Shown: positions 34,601 to 42,768 of the stretch, in pieces
Numbering within the stretch: the first letter of the stretch is position 1
Layout: every line of letters begins with the position of its first letter
NCBI RefSeq assembly: GCF_014489615.1
Contig: NZ_CP060825.1
Location: 7,567,891-7,631,890, forward strand
Reading direction: 5' to 3'
Source of the DNA: Streptomyces genisteinicus
GTDB lineage: Bacteria > Actinomycetota > Actinomycetes > Streptomycetales > Streptomycetaceae
Length of the DNA stretch: 64,000 nucleotides
Notes under the pieces: model-generated
Told to the model about the DNA's origin: nothing
The model's input: the letters and a program-made list of their open reading frames with translations, nothing else
The model's database searches: none
Translations under genes and position numbers: made by a program

Positions 34601-35824
34601 TCAGCTCTCCAGCACCGCGCGCAGGTCCCACAGGGCTCGCCAGGTGGCCGACCCCTGCTCGGCCCGCCTGCGCACCGGACCGTCCCAGTACCCCAGCAGC
34701 CGGGCCGCGTCGGCGGGGTCGTCCTTGCGGACGACGCCGAGGAGATGGCCGGGCAGGAGGGAGAGCACGTCCCGGTCTCCGGGGAAGTAGGCCGAGGCGA
34801 GTCCGAGGGAGCCCGCGACGGAGACCGCCTCCGCGGTACTCATGACCGTGGACGGACGCTCCACCTCCCAGCCCTCCGCCGAACGGCCCTCGCGCAGGTC
34901 CCGGAACGCCGTCACGAGCGCTTCGAGTACCGCCTCGTCCACCTGGTAGGCGGCCCCCGCGCGTTCGACGGCGGCCCGCGACTGACGCCGCACCAGCGCG
35001 GTCTCGGCGTCCACGTCCCCGATCGGGCCCACGGTCTCGAAGTTGAAACGCCGCTTCAGCGCCGCGGACATCTCAGAGACGCCCTTGTCCCGCAGGTTGG
35101 CCGTGGCGATGAGGGTGAACCCGGGCGACGCGTGCACCTGTGCCCCCTCGGAGCCCGCCAGCTCGGGGACCGCGATCCGCCGCTCGGACAGCAGCGACAC
35201 GAGGGCGTCCTGGACCTCGGGCAGGCAGCGGGTCACCTCCTCCACCCGCGCGACGGCGCCCCGCTTCATGGCGGCGAGCACGGGGGAGGGCACCAGCGCC
35301 TGCTGCGTGGGGCCCTGGGCGAGCAGCAGCGCGTAGTTCCAGCCGTACTTGAGCTGGTCCTCCGTCGTGCCCGCGGTGCCCTGGACGGTGAGCGCGCTCG
35401 TGCCGCAGACGGCCGCCGACAACAGCTCGGACAGCATCGATTTGGCGGTTCCGGGTTCGCCGACGAGCAGCAGGCCGCGTTCCCCGGCGAGGGTGACCAC
35501 GCACCGCTCGACCAGGGCGCGTTCGCCGACGAACTTCTGCTCGATCACCAGGCGGCGCGGCACCCCCGCCCCGGCCCGGGCGTTCTTCGGCAGGCTCAGG
35601 GCGTCGCCCGCGCTGCCCATCACGAAGGTGACCACGGCACGCGGGGTGAGCAGCCAGCCGGGCGGGCGGGGCCCGGCGTCGTGCGCGGCGAGGAACGCCA
35701 GCTCGGTGGCGTACTGGTCCTCGGGCGGGACGACCTGGCGCGACTGCGGGCCGGCGGCCGCGCCCTGTGCGGGTACGCCCCCTTCGGAGGTGTGGTCCGT
35801 GGTGGTCGTGGTGTCGCTCGTCAT
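34601..35824 (-). CDS. MoxR-type AAA+ ATPase of the five-gene operon
   Basis: 407 residues. Walker A GEPGTAKS at ~122-129, a Walker B region VARVEEVTRCLPEVQDALVSLL in which the usual DE is EE, sensor 1 ATANLRDKG and an Arg-finger region ALKRRFNFETV. An N-terminal ~75 residues are a Thr-rich tail plus LTPRAVVTFVMGSAGDAL. The ATG overlaps the stop of the giant upstream gene. The EE in place of DE at Walker B is worth noting, but the second Glu should still activate water. Confidence 0.9.
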   Translation of the reverse strand: MTSDTTTTTDHTSEGGVPAQGAAAGPQSRQVVPPEDQYATELAFLAAHDAGPRPPGWLLTPRAVVTFVMGSAGDALSLPKNARAGAGVPRRLVIEQKFVGERALVERCVVTLAGERGLLLVGEPGTAKSMLSELLSAAVCGTSALTVQGTAGTTEDQLKYGWNYALLLAQGPTQQALVPSPVLAAMKRGAVARVEEVTRCLPEVQDALVSLLSERRIAVPELAGSEGAQVHASPGFTLIATANLRDKGVSEMSAALKRRFNFETVGPIGDVDAETALVRRQSRAAVERAGAAYQVDEAVLEALVTAFRDLREGRSAEGWEVERPSTVMSTAEAVSVAGSLGLASAYFPGDRDVLSLLPGHLLGVVRKDDPADAARLLGYWDGPVRRRAEQGSATWRALWDLRAVLES

Positions 35825-38800
35825 CGGCGGCGGCCCTTCCGGGGTGCGCGGGTGTCCAGTTCTTCGAAAGCGGGGGCGTCGCCGCCGAGGACCCGTGCCC
35901 ACGCGGCCTCGAACAGCTCGGGGACGGGCAGGTGGGGCATGGTCCGGGCGGCACCGGTCTCTGGGTACAGGCGTTCCTTCCAGGACTCCAGCGGCAGACC
36001 GGGAGCGCTGCGTTCGATCCAGCCGCACGGCAGGAACAGGGCCCGGCCGGCACGGGCGCGCTTCGCCTCCACCACGAGGTCGGTGGCGGCGAGCTCCGCC
36101 CGCGCCTTCTTGATCCGGGCCGGCTTCCAGCCGGTCCAGCGGACGCAGTTGCGGTCCGTCGGGTCGGGCAGGGTGAGCAGCATCAGGTACAGGGCAGCGG
36201 CGTCCGCCCCCAACCCGAGGGCTTCGGCCACCTCGGCCACCAGGCCCGGCACGGTGCGCGTCGGGTCCTGGGCAGCGTGGTGCTCGCCGCCGTCCGGGGC
36301 GCCCGCCGAGACCAGCGCGTCGGCCTCGGTTCCCAGCAGCGCCCGCAGAGCGAGCAGGTCCCCGCTTCCGCGGCGGCCGACGGTGCCCTCGACGAGACCG
36401 AACGCCGGGTCCTCGGGGCCCTCCAGCCCGGCCGGGCGGACCAGCAGCTTCTCGTGGTCGCCGTGGCCGGGAACCAGGATCAGCGCCGTGCCGGCGCGGA
36501 CCAGGCCGTCGGTCCCCGCGCCGCCGGTCTCGGGCAGCCCGTGCGCGGCGCGGATCGCGGGGCCGATCGAGGTGCCCGCCTCGGTCCAGTCCAGACCGAC
36601 GTCGAGCACCAGCGCCGGGTCCGCGAGGCTGCCGCGCAGCGCGGCGAGCCCGGCGGGCAGCTGCTCCCGCAGGGGGTGCCCGAAGGGCAGCGTGTAGGCC
36701 AGGGTGCGCAGTGCCGTCACGGCCGTTGCCACCGCGCCGCGTGCGTGCACCCGGCGCAGCACGGGGCGGCCGGAGCCGTCCTGGATGTCCGTGCCGTGGG
36801 CGAGCCAGGCCCGGGAGCCCGCGTTGAGGACCAGGTCCACCGCGCCCGAGGTGGTGCCGGACAGGTCGAGATCGAGTTCCTCGGGAACCCGGACCAAGGA
36901 GGCCAGATGCTCGTGCCAGACCTCTGCGGCACCCTTGACGTCCGGTCCCGTGGACCACAGCTCGGCCGGATCCGCCGGCAGCAGTGCCCGGAGCACGGCG
37001 CGCAGCTCCGTGCGGGGAAGGGCGTGCAGTCTGGCCTGGGCCGTCTCGAAGGCACGGGTCTTCGCCCCCAGCAGGGCGAGCGTCCCGGCAGCGGGCTCCT
37101 CGACGGCGGCGGACACCAGGGCGGTGGCCTGGAGCGGACCGATCCCGGTGGCCGCGTGGAACGCCTCCACCGCCTCCGGCCGCCACGGCGCCGCCCCCTG
37201 CTCCCGCACCAGGGCGGTGAGCCGGGTGAGGCGGTCGCCGGCGATGCCCTGCCGGTGGACGTGCTCGTCGTCCAGAGTGAACCCGGGCACGGCGCCGAAG
37301 ACACCGGCCGGATCGTGGTCCAGGGCGAGCCAACGGGCCCTGTCCTGCTGGTGGTTCCATCCCCGGTCGCCGACGACCACGACGGTCCGGTCCCCCTTGC
37401 GGAACACCTGCCCCAGGCGGGTGAACGCCGAGTCCCTCCGGCCGGTCGCGCCGGAGGCCTGCGGCTCGGCGAGCGTCACCTGGCGGAGCGTGCCCGCCGG
37501 ATCGGCCATCGGGCCCGCAGCGAAGGCGTCCAGCAGCAGCACGAGCGCGGCACGGTGCTCGGGCGAGGTGGCCTCCGAGGCGGCCCGGTAGGCCAGCTCG
37601 GGCAGCCCGTCGAGCAGCGACGTCCATCCCGGGGCGTCGCCGGGCACCGTGCACTCGTCGCGCTGCCAGCCGTCCACGGCGGTGAACGGCGCCTTCGACT
37701 GCACGGGCGGACCGAACGCCGGCTCGCCGCCGAGGACGTGGTTGACGGCGAGGATCTGCCGCAGCGCCGTCCACCGGCCGGCCGACCCCCACCAGCTGCC
37801 GCGCATCCGCTCCGGCCCCCAGGCCGTCGCCTGCCGCAGGGTCACGTCGTCGCCGTGCTCGGGAGCATGGTCGAAGAACATGCCCTGCGTGCGGGCGGTC
37901 ATCCGGGGAGTCGCCGGCTCCGCAGGCTTCGGCGGCTCCAGGTACCGGGCGGCCGCGACCGCACGGTCCACCGCGTGCCGCACGACCGCGGTGACACCCG
38001 CGCGCAGCCGTGCGTCGGACACCTCGGGAAGCACCCCGGCCACGGCCTCCTCGCTCAGCTCTCGCGACGAGGGGCCCGTGTACTCCTCCACCGCCCGGAA
38101 CGCCTCCAGATGCCGGGCGACCGCGGCGGCGACCACCTCGAACAGCTCTCCCGCCCGGGCGTCCGTCAGACTCCGCAGGGCGGCCGAACCGTGCTCGTCC
38201 CGCGGACGCAGCGCGTGCCAGTACGCGACGGGAGGCACGTAGGGCGTGCCGGCCGCGTCATTGCCCCCGGAGGAGTCCGGGACGACCGCCCACAGGCTGC
38301 CGCCGGTGCCGTCCGTGTCCTCCGGACGGGCCTCCACGGAGCGCCCGGAGAGTGCCATGACGGGCCGCGATCCGCCGGGGAGGGCGAGCGCGCCGAGCGG
38401 CACCGCCGAACCGCCGCGGGGCAGCGGGTACGGCAGGGCCACCGTGACACCGTCGGGGCCGCAGGCGACGATCCGGTGCCCCCCGGCGGGGGCGGCGGCG
38501 CCGGGCTCGGTGACCGTGCGGCGGACCCAGCGGCCGAGGACCGTGCCGTCCGTGCCGAACGGGGTGCCCTCCAGACCGGGCTGGATCGGCAGCACCTGGC
38601 AGTGCTCGGGCATCAGACGGGTGCCGTCCTGCACCCCGGAGCGGAGGAACGCGGGCAGCGAGGCCCGGCCGTGGGCGCCGCTGACCGGGTCGTACTCCAG
38701 CCACACCTGCTGCGTGCCCTGCCGGCCCTCGCGCCAGTGACCGGTGCCGTCGGAGATGACGGCGCGCTGCGCCGGAAGAGACGTGTCGCCCGCGTGCAGG

Positions 38801-40989
38801 GCCTTGCCGCCGCTGGCGCGGCCGCCACCGGGCAGGGGCAGGCAGACCTCGTCCGAGGGCCCCGACCCGCCCCAGCGCAGCACCTGCTCGCCGCCGACCG
38901 TGAACACGTCGGCGGGGCGGTGCGACCAGTACCCGCGCTGCTTGCCGTCCTCCCACCAGACGACCAGCAACTCGCCGTCGACGTAACGGAAGGCGGGCGT
39001 CCGCCACTGGTCGACGGTGGACGGCAGGCGCAGCGTGTGCCGGAGCAGGACACCCTCGGGGCCCACGACGACCGCCCGTTCCTGCGTGTTGAGGACCAGG
39101 GCCGGCCAGGCGCCGGTCACACCGACGCTCTGCGAGCGATGCCGCTGCGCGGGTGCCGCGGCGGCCTCCGCGGCCAGTTCGCCGTACACCTCGTCGAGCG
39201 CGGGCCAGCCCAGTTCGTCCAGCACACCGCTGCGCAGCGTCGAGGCGAGCAGCGGAACGACGTCGTGGCCCTCGAGGAGCCGCACGGCCTCCGGGGCGAC
39301 CTCGCCGATCACGGCACGGAAGGCCGAGAGCCTGTTCAGCGCGGTCTGCAGCCCGCGCAGCCCGCGTGCGGCCGTGTACTCCTCGGCGCAGGAGGTCAGC
39401 CACTCCCGCAGGATCCCGGAGAGCACCGGGTGGGCCGCCAGCTTCGCGATCCCGGAATCGGCAAGCCGCTGCCCGCGGGCGCCGCCGAGGCCGCCGACGG
39501 TGCGGCTCAGCAGGGCCCGGAAGGCCGGCTCCCCGGCGACGGCGGTGAGATCCCGCGCTCCGGGCGCGGCGTCGGTGAGCCACGCCCCGAGGTGGACGCC
39601 GGGCCGCTGCGCGGTGCCCGTGTCCCCGTCGTCCGGATCGGCGACGGGGACGCCGCGGTCCAGGCAGAGGTCGAGGAGGTCCAGATCGGCCGTGCGCTGC
39701 CAGCGCCCCTGGAACAGGTCGACGGGGCGCCCGTCGGCACGCAGCCGGTCCGCCATCCGGGCGACCAGGTCGAGCGTCTGAGGACTGCGCCCGGAGGTGT
39801 TCCGGTTGCGCCGCCGGTGCGCCTCCCAGCGGGTCAGCCAGTCGGCGGGGGACACCGACGGTTCCGAGGTGGCGGCGCCCGAGGCGTCCGGCAGCGCGGT
39901 CAGCATCGCCTCGGCGCCGGATTCGGCCAGCAGGGCCAGCCAGCCCCGCTCGCCCGCCGCCTCCCGGCCGTCCTCGCTGAAGGTCTCCGGGAAGAAGCCC
40001 AGGAGCCGGGCCCGCACCGCCCCGTCCTCCCGCGCGAGGGCCAGGAGAGCGGAGCGGTAGGCCGTCCAGAACGAGGCGGGGGCGCGGACGACTCCGGGGG
40101 ATCCGATCAGATCGGCCATCAGCTCCCGCTCGGCGGACTTGCTGTCCAGCCCCGCGGCCTTCACCAGCGCCCGCACGTCCTGCGGCAGCGCGGCGTACGG
40201 CGGCATGCCTGCCGCGCAGCGCTCGACCAGCAGACGGCGGAACTGGGCCCAGGCGTCCGCCGGCGCGAGCCGCGCCACCAGGTCCCGCACGTACTGCCGC
40301 AGCGCCTTCACGGTCAGCGCACCGGCGAACGCGAACTCCAGGAACACGGCCCGCTGCCGGTCCTCGTCCACGACCAGGCCGTGCACCCGCTCGGCCTCGC
40401 GCGCCTTGCCGAAGAACGAAGCGGCGTAGGTGGAGTTCTCCGCCTGCAGGAACAGGCGCGCCACCTGCTCGTAGTACGTGGGGAGGAAATGGGGGACCGC
40501 CCGGCCGAGCCTGACGCCCAGATCGTCGAACCCCTCCTTGGCCGCCCCCGCACGGGTCCTCGCCTGCCGCCCCAGCCGCTCGATGTCCTTGACCAGAGCC
40601 AGGGCGTGGTGCCCGTTCGCCGGATCGTTGACCAGCGCCCAGGCCGGGAATCCCAGCGTCTCCCGGCGCACCTGGCCCACGACCGGTGCCTCGGCCGTCC
40701 GGGCCAGCCCCAGGAACTCCAGGGCCAGGTCCTCGGCCTCGCCGAGCGTGCCCGGCACGAGCCGCACCACGGGCCGGTCGCCGAGGGCGGCGTGCGCGTA
40801 GGTGCGGGCCGTCAGCGTGTCGGCGTCGTCCCGGTCGGTGCTGCCGGCCGGCAGCACCGCTCCCGCGTCGAGCAGGGCCGCCGCGTGGGCCCCGGAGTCC
40901 GCAGCCGACGCGCCCCGCGCCCGGCCGGGAAGCGACGCCGCGCCCGCGGCCGGGCTGCTGGTGCCGGTGTTCGCCGTCGTGATGCTCAT
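35821..40989 (-). CDS. Giant uncharacterised protein, 1722 residues, of the MoxR-VWA operon
   Basis: ATG overlaps the stop of the upstream DUF4132-like gene. No signal peptide and no membrane segments. Residues ~1-600 are mostly helical (TYYEQVARLFLQAENSTYAASFFGKAREAERV). About 620-960 is strand-rich with many Trp and Gly (LLVVWWEDGKQRGYWSHRPAD, QVWLEYDPVSG), which may be a propeller-like module. The rest is mixed and ends with NCVRWTGWKPARIKKARAEL, FLPCGWIERSAPG and a basic GRRR tail. Homologues that I recall are annotated only as 'DNA-binding protein'; I see no known DNA-binding motif. It is probably the scaffold of the complex. Confidence 0.85.
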   Translation of the reverse strand: MSITTANTGTSSPAAGAASLPGRARGASAADSGAHAAALLDAGAVLPAGSTDRDDADTLTARTYAHAALGDRPVVRLVPGTLGEAEDLALEFLGLARTAEAPVVGQVRRETLGFPAWALVNDPANGHHALALVKDIERLGRQARTRAGAAKEGFDDLGVRLGRAVPHFLPTYYEQVARLFLQAENSTYAASFFGKAREAERVHGLVVDEDRQRAVFLEFAFAGALTVKALRQYVRDLVARLAPADAWAQFRRLLVERCAAGMPPYAALPQDVRALVKAAGLDSKSAERELMADLIGSPGVVRAPASFWTAYRSALLALAREDGAVRARLLGFFPETFSEDGREAAGERGWLALLAESGAEAMLTALPDASGAATSEPSVSPADWLTRWEAHRRRNRNTSGRSPQTLDLVARMADRLRADGRPVDLFQGRWQRTADLDLLDLCLDRGVPVADPDDGDTGTAQRPGVHLGAWLTDAAPGARDLTAVAGEPAFRALLSRTVGGLGGARGQRLADSGIAKLAAHPVLSGILREWLTSCAEEYTAARGLRGLQTALNRLSAFRAVIGEVAPEAVRLLEGHDVVPLLASTLRSGVLDELGWPALDEVYGELAAEAAAAPAQRHRSQSVGVTGAWPALVLNTQERAVVVGPEGVLLRHTLRLPSTVDQWRTPAFRYVDGELLVVWWEDGKQRGYWSHRPADVFTVGGEQVLRWGGSGPSDEVCLPLPGGGRASGGKALHAGDTSLPAQRAVISDGTGHWREGRQGTQQVWLEYDPVSGAHGRASLPAFLRSGVQDGTRLMPEHCQVLPIQPGLEGTPFGTDGTVLGRWVRRTVTEPGAAAPAGGHRIVACGPDGVTVALPYPLPRGGSAVPLGALALPGGSRPVMALSGRSVEARPEDTDGTGGSLWAVVPDSSGGNDAAGTPYVPPVAYWHALRPRDEHGSAALRSLTDARAGELFEVVAAAVARHLEAFRAVEEYTGPSSRELSEEAVAGVLPEVSDARLRAGVTAVVRHAVDRAVAAARYLEPPKPAEPATPRMTARTQGMFFDHAPEHGDDVTLRQATAWGPERMRGSWWGSAGRWTALRQILAVNHVLGGEPAFGPPVQSKAPFTAVDGWQRDECTVPGDAPGWTSLLDGLPELAYRAASEATSPEHRAALVLLLDAFAAGPMADPAGTLRQVTLAEPQASGATGRRDSAFTRLGQVFRKGDRTVVVVGDRGWNHQQDRARWLALDHDPAGVFGAVPGFTLDDEHVHRQGIAGDRLTRLTALVREQGAAPWRPEAVEAFHAATGIGPLQATALVSAAVEEPAAGTLALLGAKTRAFETAQARLHALPRTELRAVLRALLPADPAELWSTGPDVKGAAEVWHEHLASLVRVPEELDLDLSGTTSGAVDLVLNAGSRAWLAHGTDIQDGSGRPVLRRVHARGAVATAVTALRTLAYTLPFGHPLREQLPAGLAALRGSLADPALVLDVGLDWTEAGTSIGPAIRAAHGLPETGGAGTDGLVRAGTALILVPGHGDHEKLLVRPAGLEGPEDPAFGLVEGTVGRRGSGDLLALRALLGTEADALVSAGAPDGGEHHAAQDPTRTVPGLVAEVAEALGLGADAAALYLMLLTLPDPTDRNCVRWTGWKPARIKKARAELAATDLVVEAKRARAGRALFLPCGWIERSAPGLPLESWKERLYPETGAARTMPHLPVPELFEAAWARVLGGDAPAFEELDTRAPRKGRRR

Positions 40990-41846
40990 GCTGCCCGCTC
41001 CTCGTCCTCGACGTCGCGTCCGGCGTAGAGCGCCGCCGCCATGCGCATGCCCTCGGACCACGTGACGGGGCCGACCTCGGCGGCCGTCAGCGTGCGCCCC
41101 GCAGGGTCGGTCCAGCCCAGCGGCCCCGTCTCGGTGCCGTACTCGTCGTATCCGTCGTGCTCGCCGATCCAGATGCGCGCCTCGGCGGTGGTGCCGTTCT
41201 CGACGACCGGGCAGACGGCGTACCCGCCCCGGGACCGGTACCCGAGCTGGGTGACACGGCCGTGCAGGAAGCGCAGTTCCTTGAACGCGCCGCCCGCGTA
41301 GGTGTCCACGGAGACCGCGTCCGGGGCGACGGCGGCCGGGCGGCGCCACACCTCGCGGAACAGCTGCTCCACGTTCTGGCGCACCCCCAGCTCGACCGCG
41401 AACTCGCGCAGGTCGTCGAGGTCGTCGAGGAGCACGGGATGGGGCGCGCTGACGGAGTCCGGGGTGATGCGCACGGAGTCGCCGTCCAGGTCGACGAGTC
41501 CGAGACCGCGCTTCGGGTCGACGTCGCGCAGGAACCCGGCGACCCCGCCGTCCGCGCCCGTGACCACCACGTCCCGCAGGGCCGCCTGCCAGGCCGGGTC
41601 GGGCCAGACCTGGGCGAGCACGGCCGTCGGCACGGGCAGCGAACGCACCATCCACTGCTCGACGTCCGCCAGGCACCGGCGTTCGTGCCGGTCCAGCCAC
41701 TCGGCCAACTGCCGCAGCCCGACGACCGCCGGATCGTCCTTCAGTTTCGCCGGAACGGTCTTGAGCCGCTGCCCCTTGGCGTTGCGGCAGACCACCTTGC
41801 CCGCCTCCAGGGCGACTTCGTAGTCACCCGCCGGTACCCACCCCAT
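40986..41846 (-). CDS. DUF4132-like protein, first gene of the MoxR-VWA operon
   Basis: 286 residues, ATG behind GGGGAGAA. The N-terminal ~120 residues match the DUF4132 pattern (DYEVALEAGKVVCRNAKGQRLKTVP, LAEWLDRHERRCLADVEQWMVRSLPVP, VWPDPAWQAALRDVVV). The remainder has GFLRDVDPKRGLGLVDLDGD and a strand-rich C-terminus with WIGEHDGYDEYGTE. DUF4132 often accompanies WGR/MolR-type proteins and MoxR-VWA systems; its activity is unknown. It overlaps the next gene by ATGA, which sets the operon order. Confidence 0.82.
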   Translation of the reverse strand: MGWVPAGDYEVALEAGKVVCRNAKGQRLKTVPAKLKDDPAVVGLRQLAEWLDRHERRCLADVEQWMVRSLPVPTAVLAQVWPDPAWQAALRDVVVTGADGGVAGFLRDVDPKRGLGLVDLDGDSVRITPDSVSAPHPVLLDDLDDLREFAVELGVRQNVEQLFREVWRRPAAVAPDAVSVDTYAGGAFKELRFLHGRVTQLGYRSRGGYAVCPVVENGTTAEARIWIGEHDGYDEYGTETGPLGWTDPAGRTLTAAEVGPVTWSEGMRMAAALYAGRDVEDEERAA

Positions 41847-42177
41847 GCGCTGTTCTCCCCGTTGTCCCGAACGCCGCCGGATGCGGCGGCACGCTGATGA
41901 GACCCGCCGACGGCAACCCACCGTGACGAGTGGAAGAGACTCTAGGCGCACCCTGTGACAATGAGTCCGGGGCCCTTCCGTTCGGCCGCACCGGCGCCCC
42001 TGCCGGCGGCTCGCGGAACCCCCGGAAGCACCGTGACCGCGGTGTCCCCGCCCCGCCGTGACCGCCCCCGCCCACCCCGGCGGGCCGCGCGCCCGCCGGG
42101 GTGGGCGATCCCGCCGGAGTGTGCCGACGGAATCCGCCGGCCGGGCGGAACGGCCGCCGCCGCCCGGCCGGTCGCCG
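41847..42177. promoter_or_regulatory. Upstream region of the five-gene operon
   Basis: 331 bases between the operon's first ATG and the 3' end of the 143-residue hypothetical gene. The promoter should lie at ~41900-41975, where TTGTCA and CTAGAGT occur on the minus strand, though their spacing is not standard. Apart from that there is GC-rich sequence without a gene. Confidence 0.35.
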
Positions 42178-42609
42178 TCACGCGGTTTCGATGCGGCGCT
42201 GCCACCACGGGTCATGGGGCGAGGCGAACGGGTCGGGCAGCGTCCGTGCGAGGAACCGTGCGTCGACGGGCGCGAGCGCCGCGCGCAGAGCCCGGGCCGG
42301 CCCCGGCGGCAGACCGAGGCACAGCTGCTCCAGCAGCAGACGGCCGTCGGTGCCGCCCAGCGGGTCGCAGCAGGGGCACGCACCGCCGTCCGTGACGGTG
42401 TAGAGCACCCAGGGGCCGGGGCGGTACGCCAGAGCCCGCCAGCGGGCGAAGGCGACGCCCGCGTCGCCGGGCCACCAGCGCCGGCGTTCGATCCTCGCGA
42501 TCGCCGCGAGCACGGACGGCGAGAGCCCGGGAATCGTCGGGGTGCGCACACCGGGGCGGCGTCGTCGTGGCAGGTCGCGCCGGACCTGCGCCGGTGCCCT
42601 ACGCGGCAC
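42178..42609 (-). CDS. Hypothetical protein, 143 residues
   Basis: Clear coding bias and a coherent sequence: LSPSVLAAIARIERRRWWPGDAGVAFARWRALAYRPGPWVLYTVTDGG, then ACPCCDPLGG with three close Cys, then LLLEQLCLGLPPGPARALRAALAPVDARFLARTLPDP. The CPCC-D cluster may bind a metal. The GTG start at 42609 has GAAAGGG close by; a later GTG (at VRTPTIPG) is equally possible. I do not recognise the family. Downstream of the bet operon terminator, it reads in the same direction but is separate. Confidence 0.65.
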   Translation of the reverse strand: MPRRAPAQVRRDLPRRRRPGVRTPTIPGLSPSVLAAIARIERRRWWPGDAGVAFARWRALAYRPGPWVLYTVTDGGACPCCDPLGGTDGRLLLEQLCLGLPPGPARALRAALAPVDARFLARTLPDPFASPHDPWWQRRIETA

Positions 42610-42718
42610 GGCCCTTTCGCGTCAGGAAGGTCATGCGGCCATCCTGCCCCGTCCCGGCGGCGGATCGCACCGGAATTACGGGACCCCGCCACGGACCCGC
42701 CGGGACGAGGCCGCGCCC

Positions 42719-42759
42719 CGGCGGGCCGGCCCCGCACGGCCTGCCGGGGCGGCCCGCCG
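42719..42759 (-). terminator. Terminator of the bet operon
   Basis: Stem CGGCGGGCCGGCCCCG (42719-42734) with CGGGGCGGCCCGCCG (42745-42759), one bulged base and a 10-base loop, 9 bases after the betT stop codon. Confidence 0.75.
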
Positions 42760-42768
42760 CGACGGGTC

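Noticed and set aside
35767..41028. 1753-codon open frame on the plus strand antisense to the giant protein gene
   Set aside because: High-GC codon bias opens antisense frames. The minus-strand frame fits the ATGA overlaps on both sides and has coherent protein sequence; the plus frame is Gly/Arg/Gln-rich noise.
42598..42633. 11-codon ATG frame (MTFLTRKG...) overlapping the start of the 143-residue gene, as a leader peptide
   Set aside because: No ribosome site, no attenuator hairpin and no biosynthetic context; likely chance.
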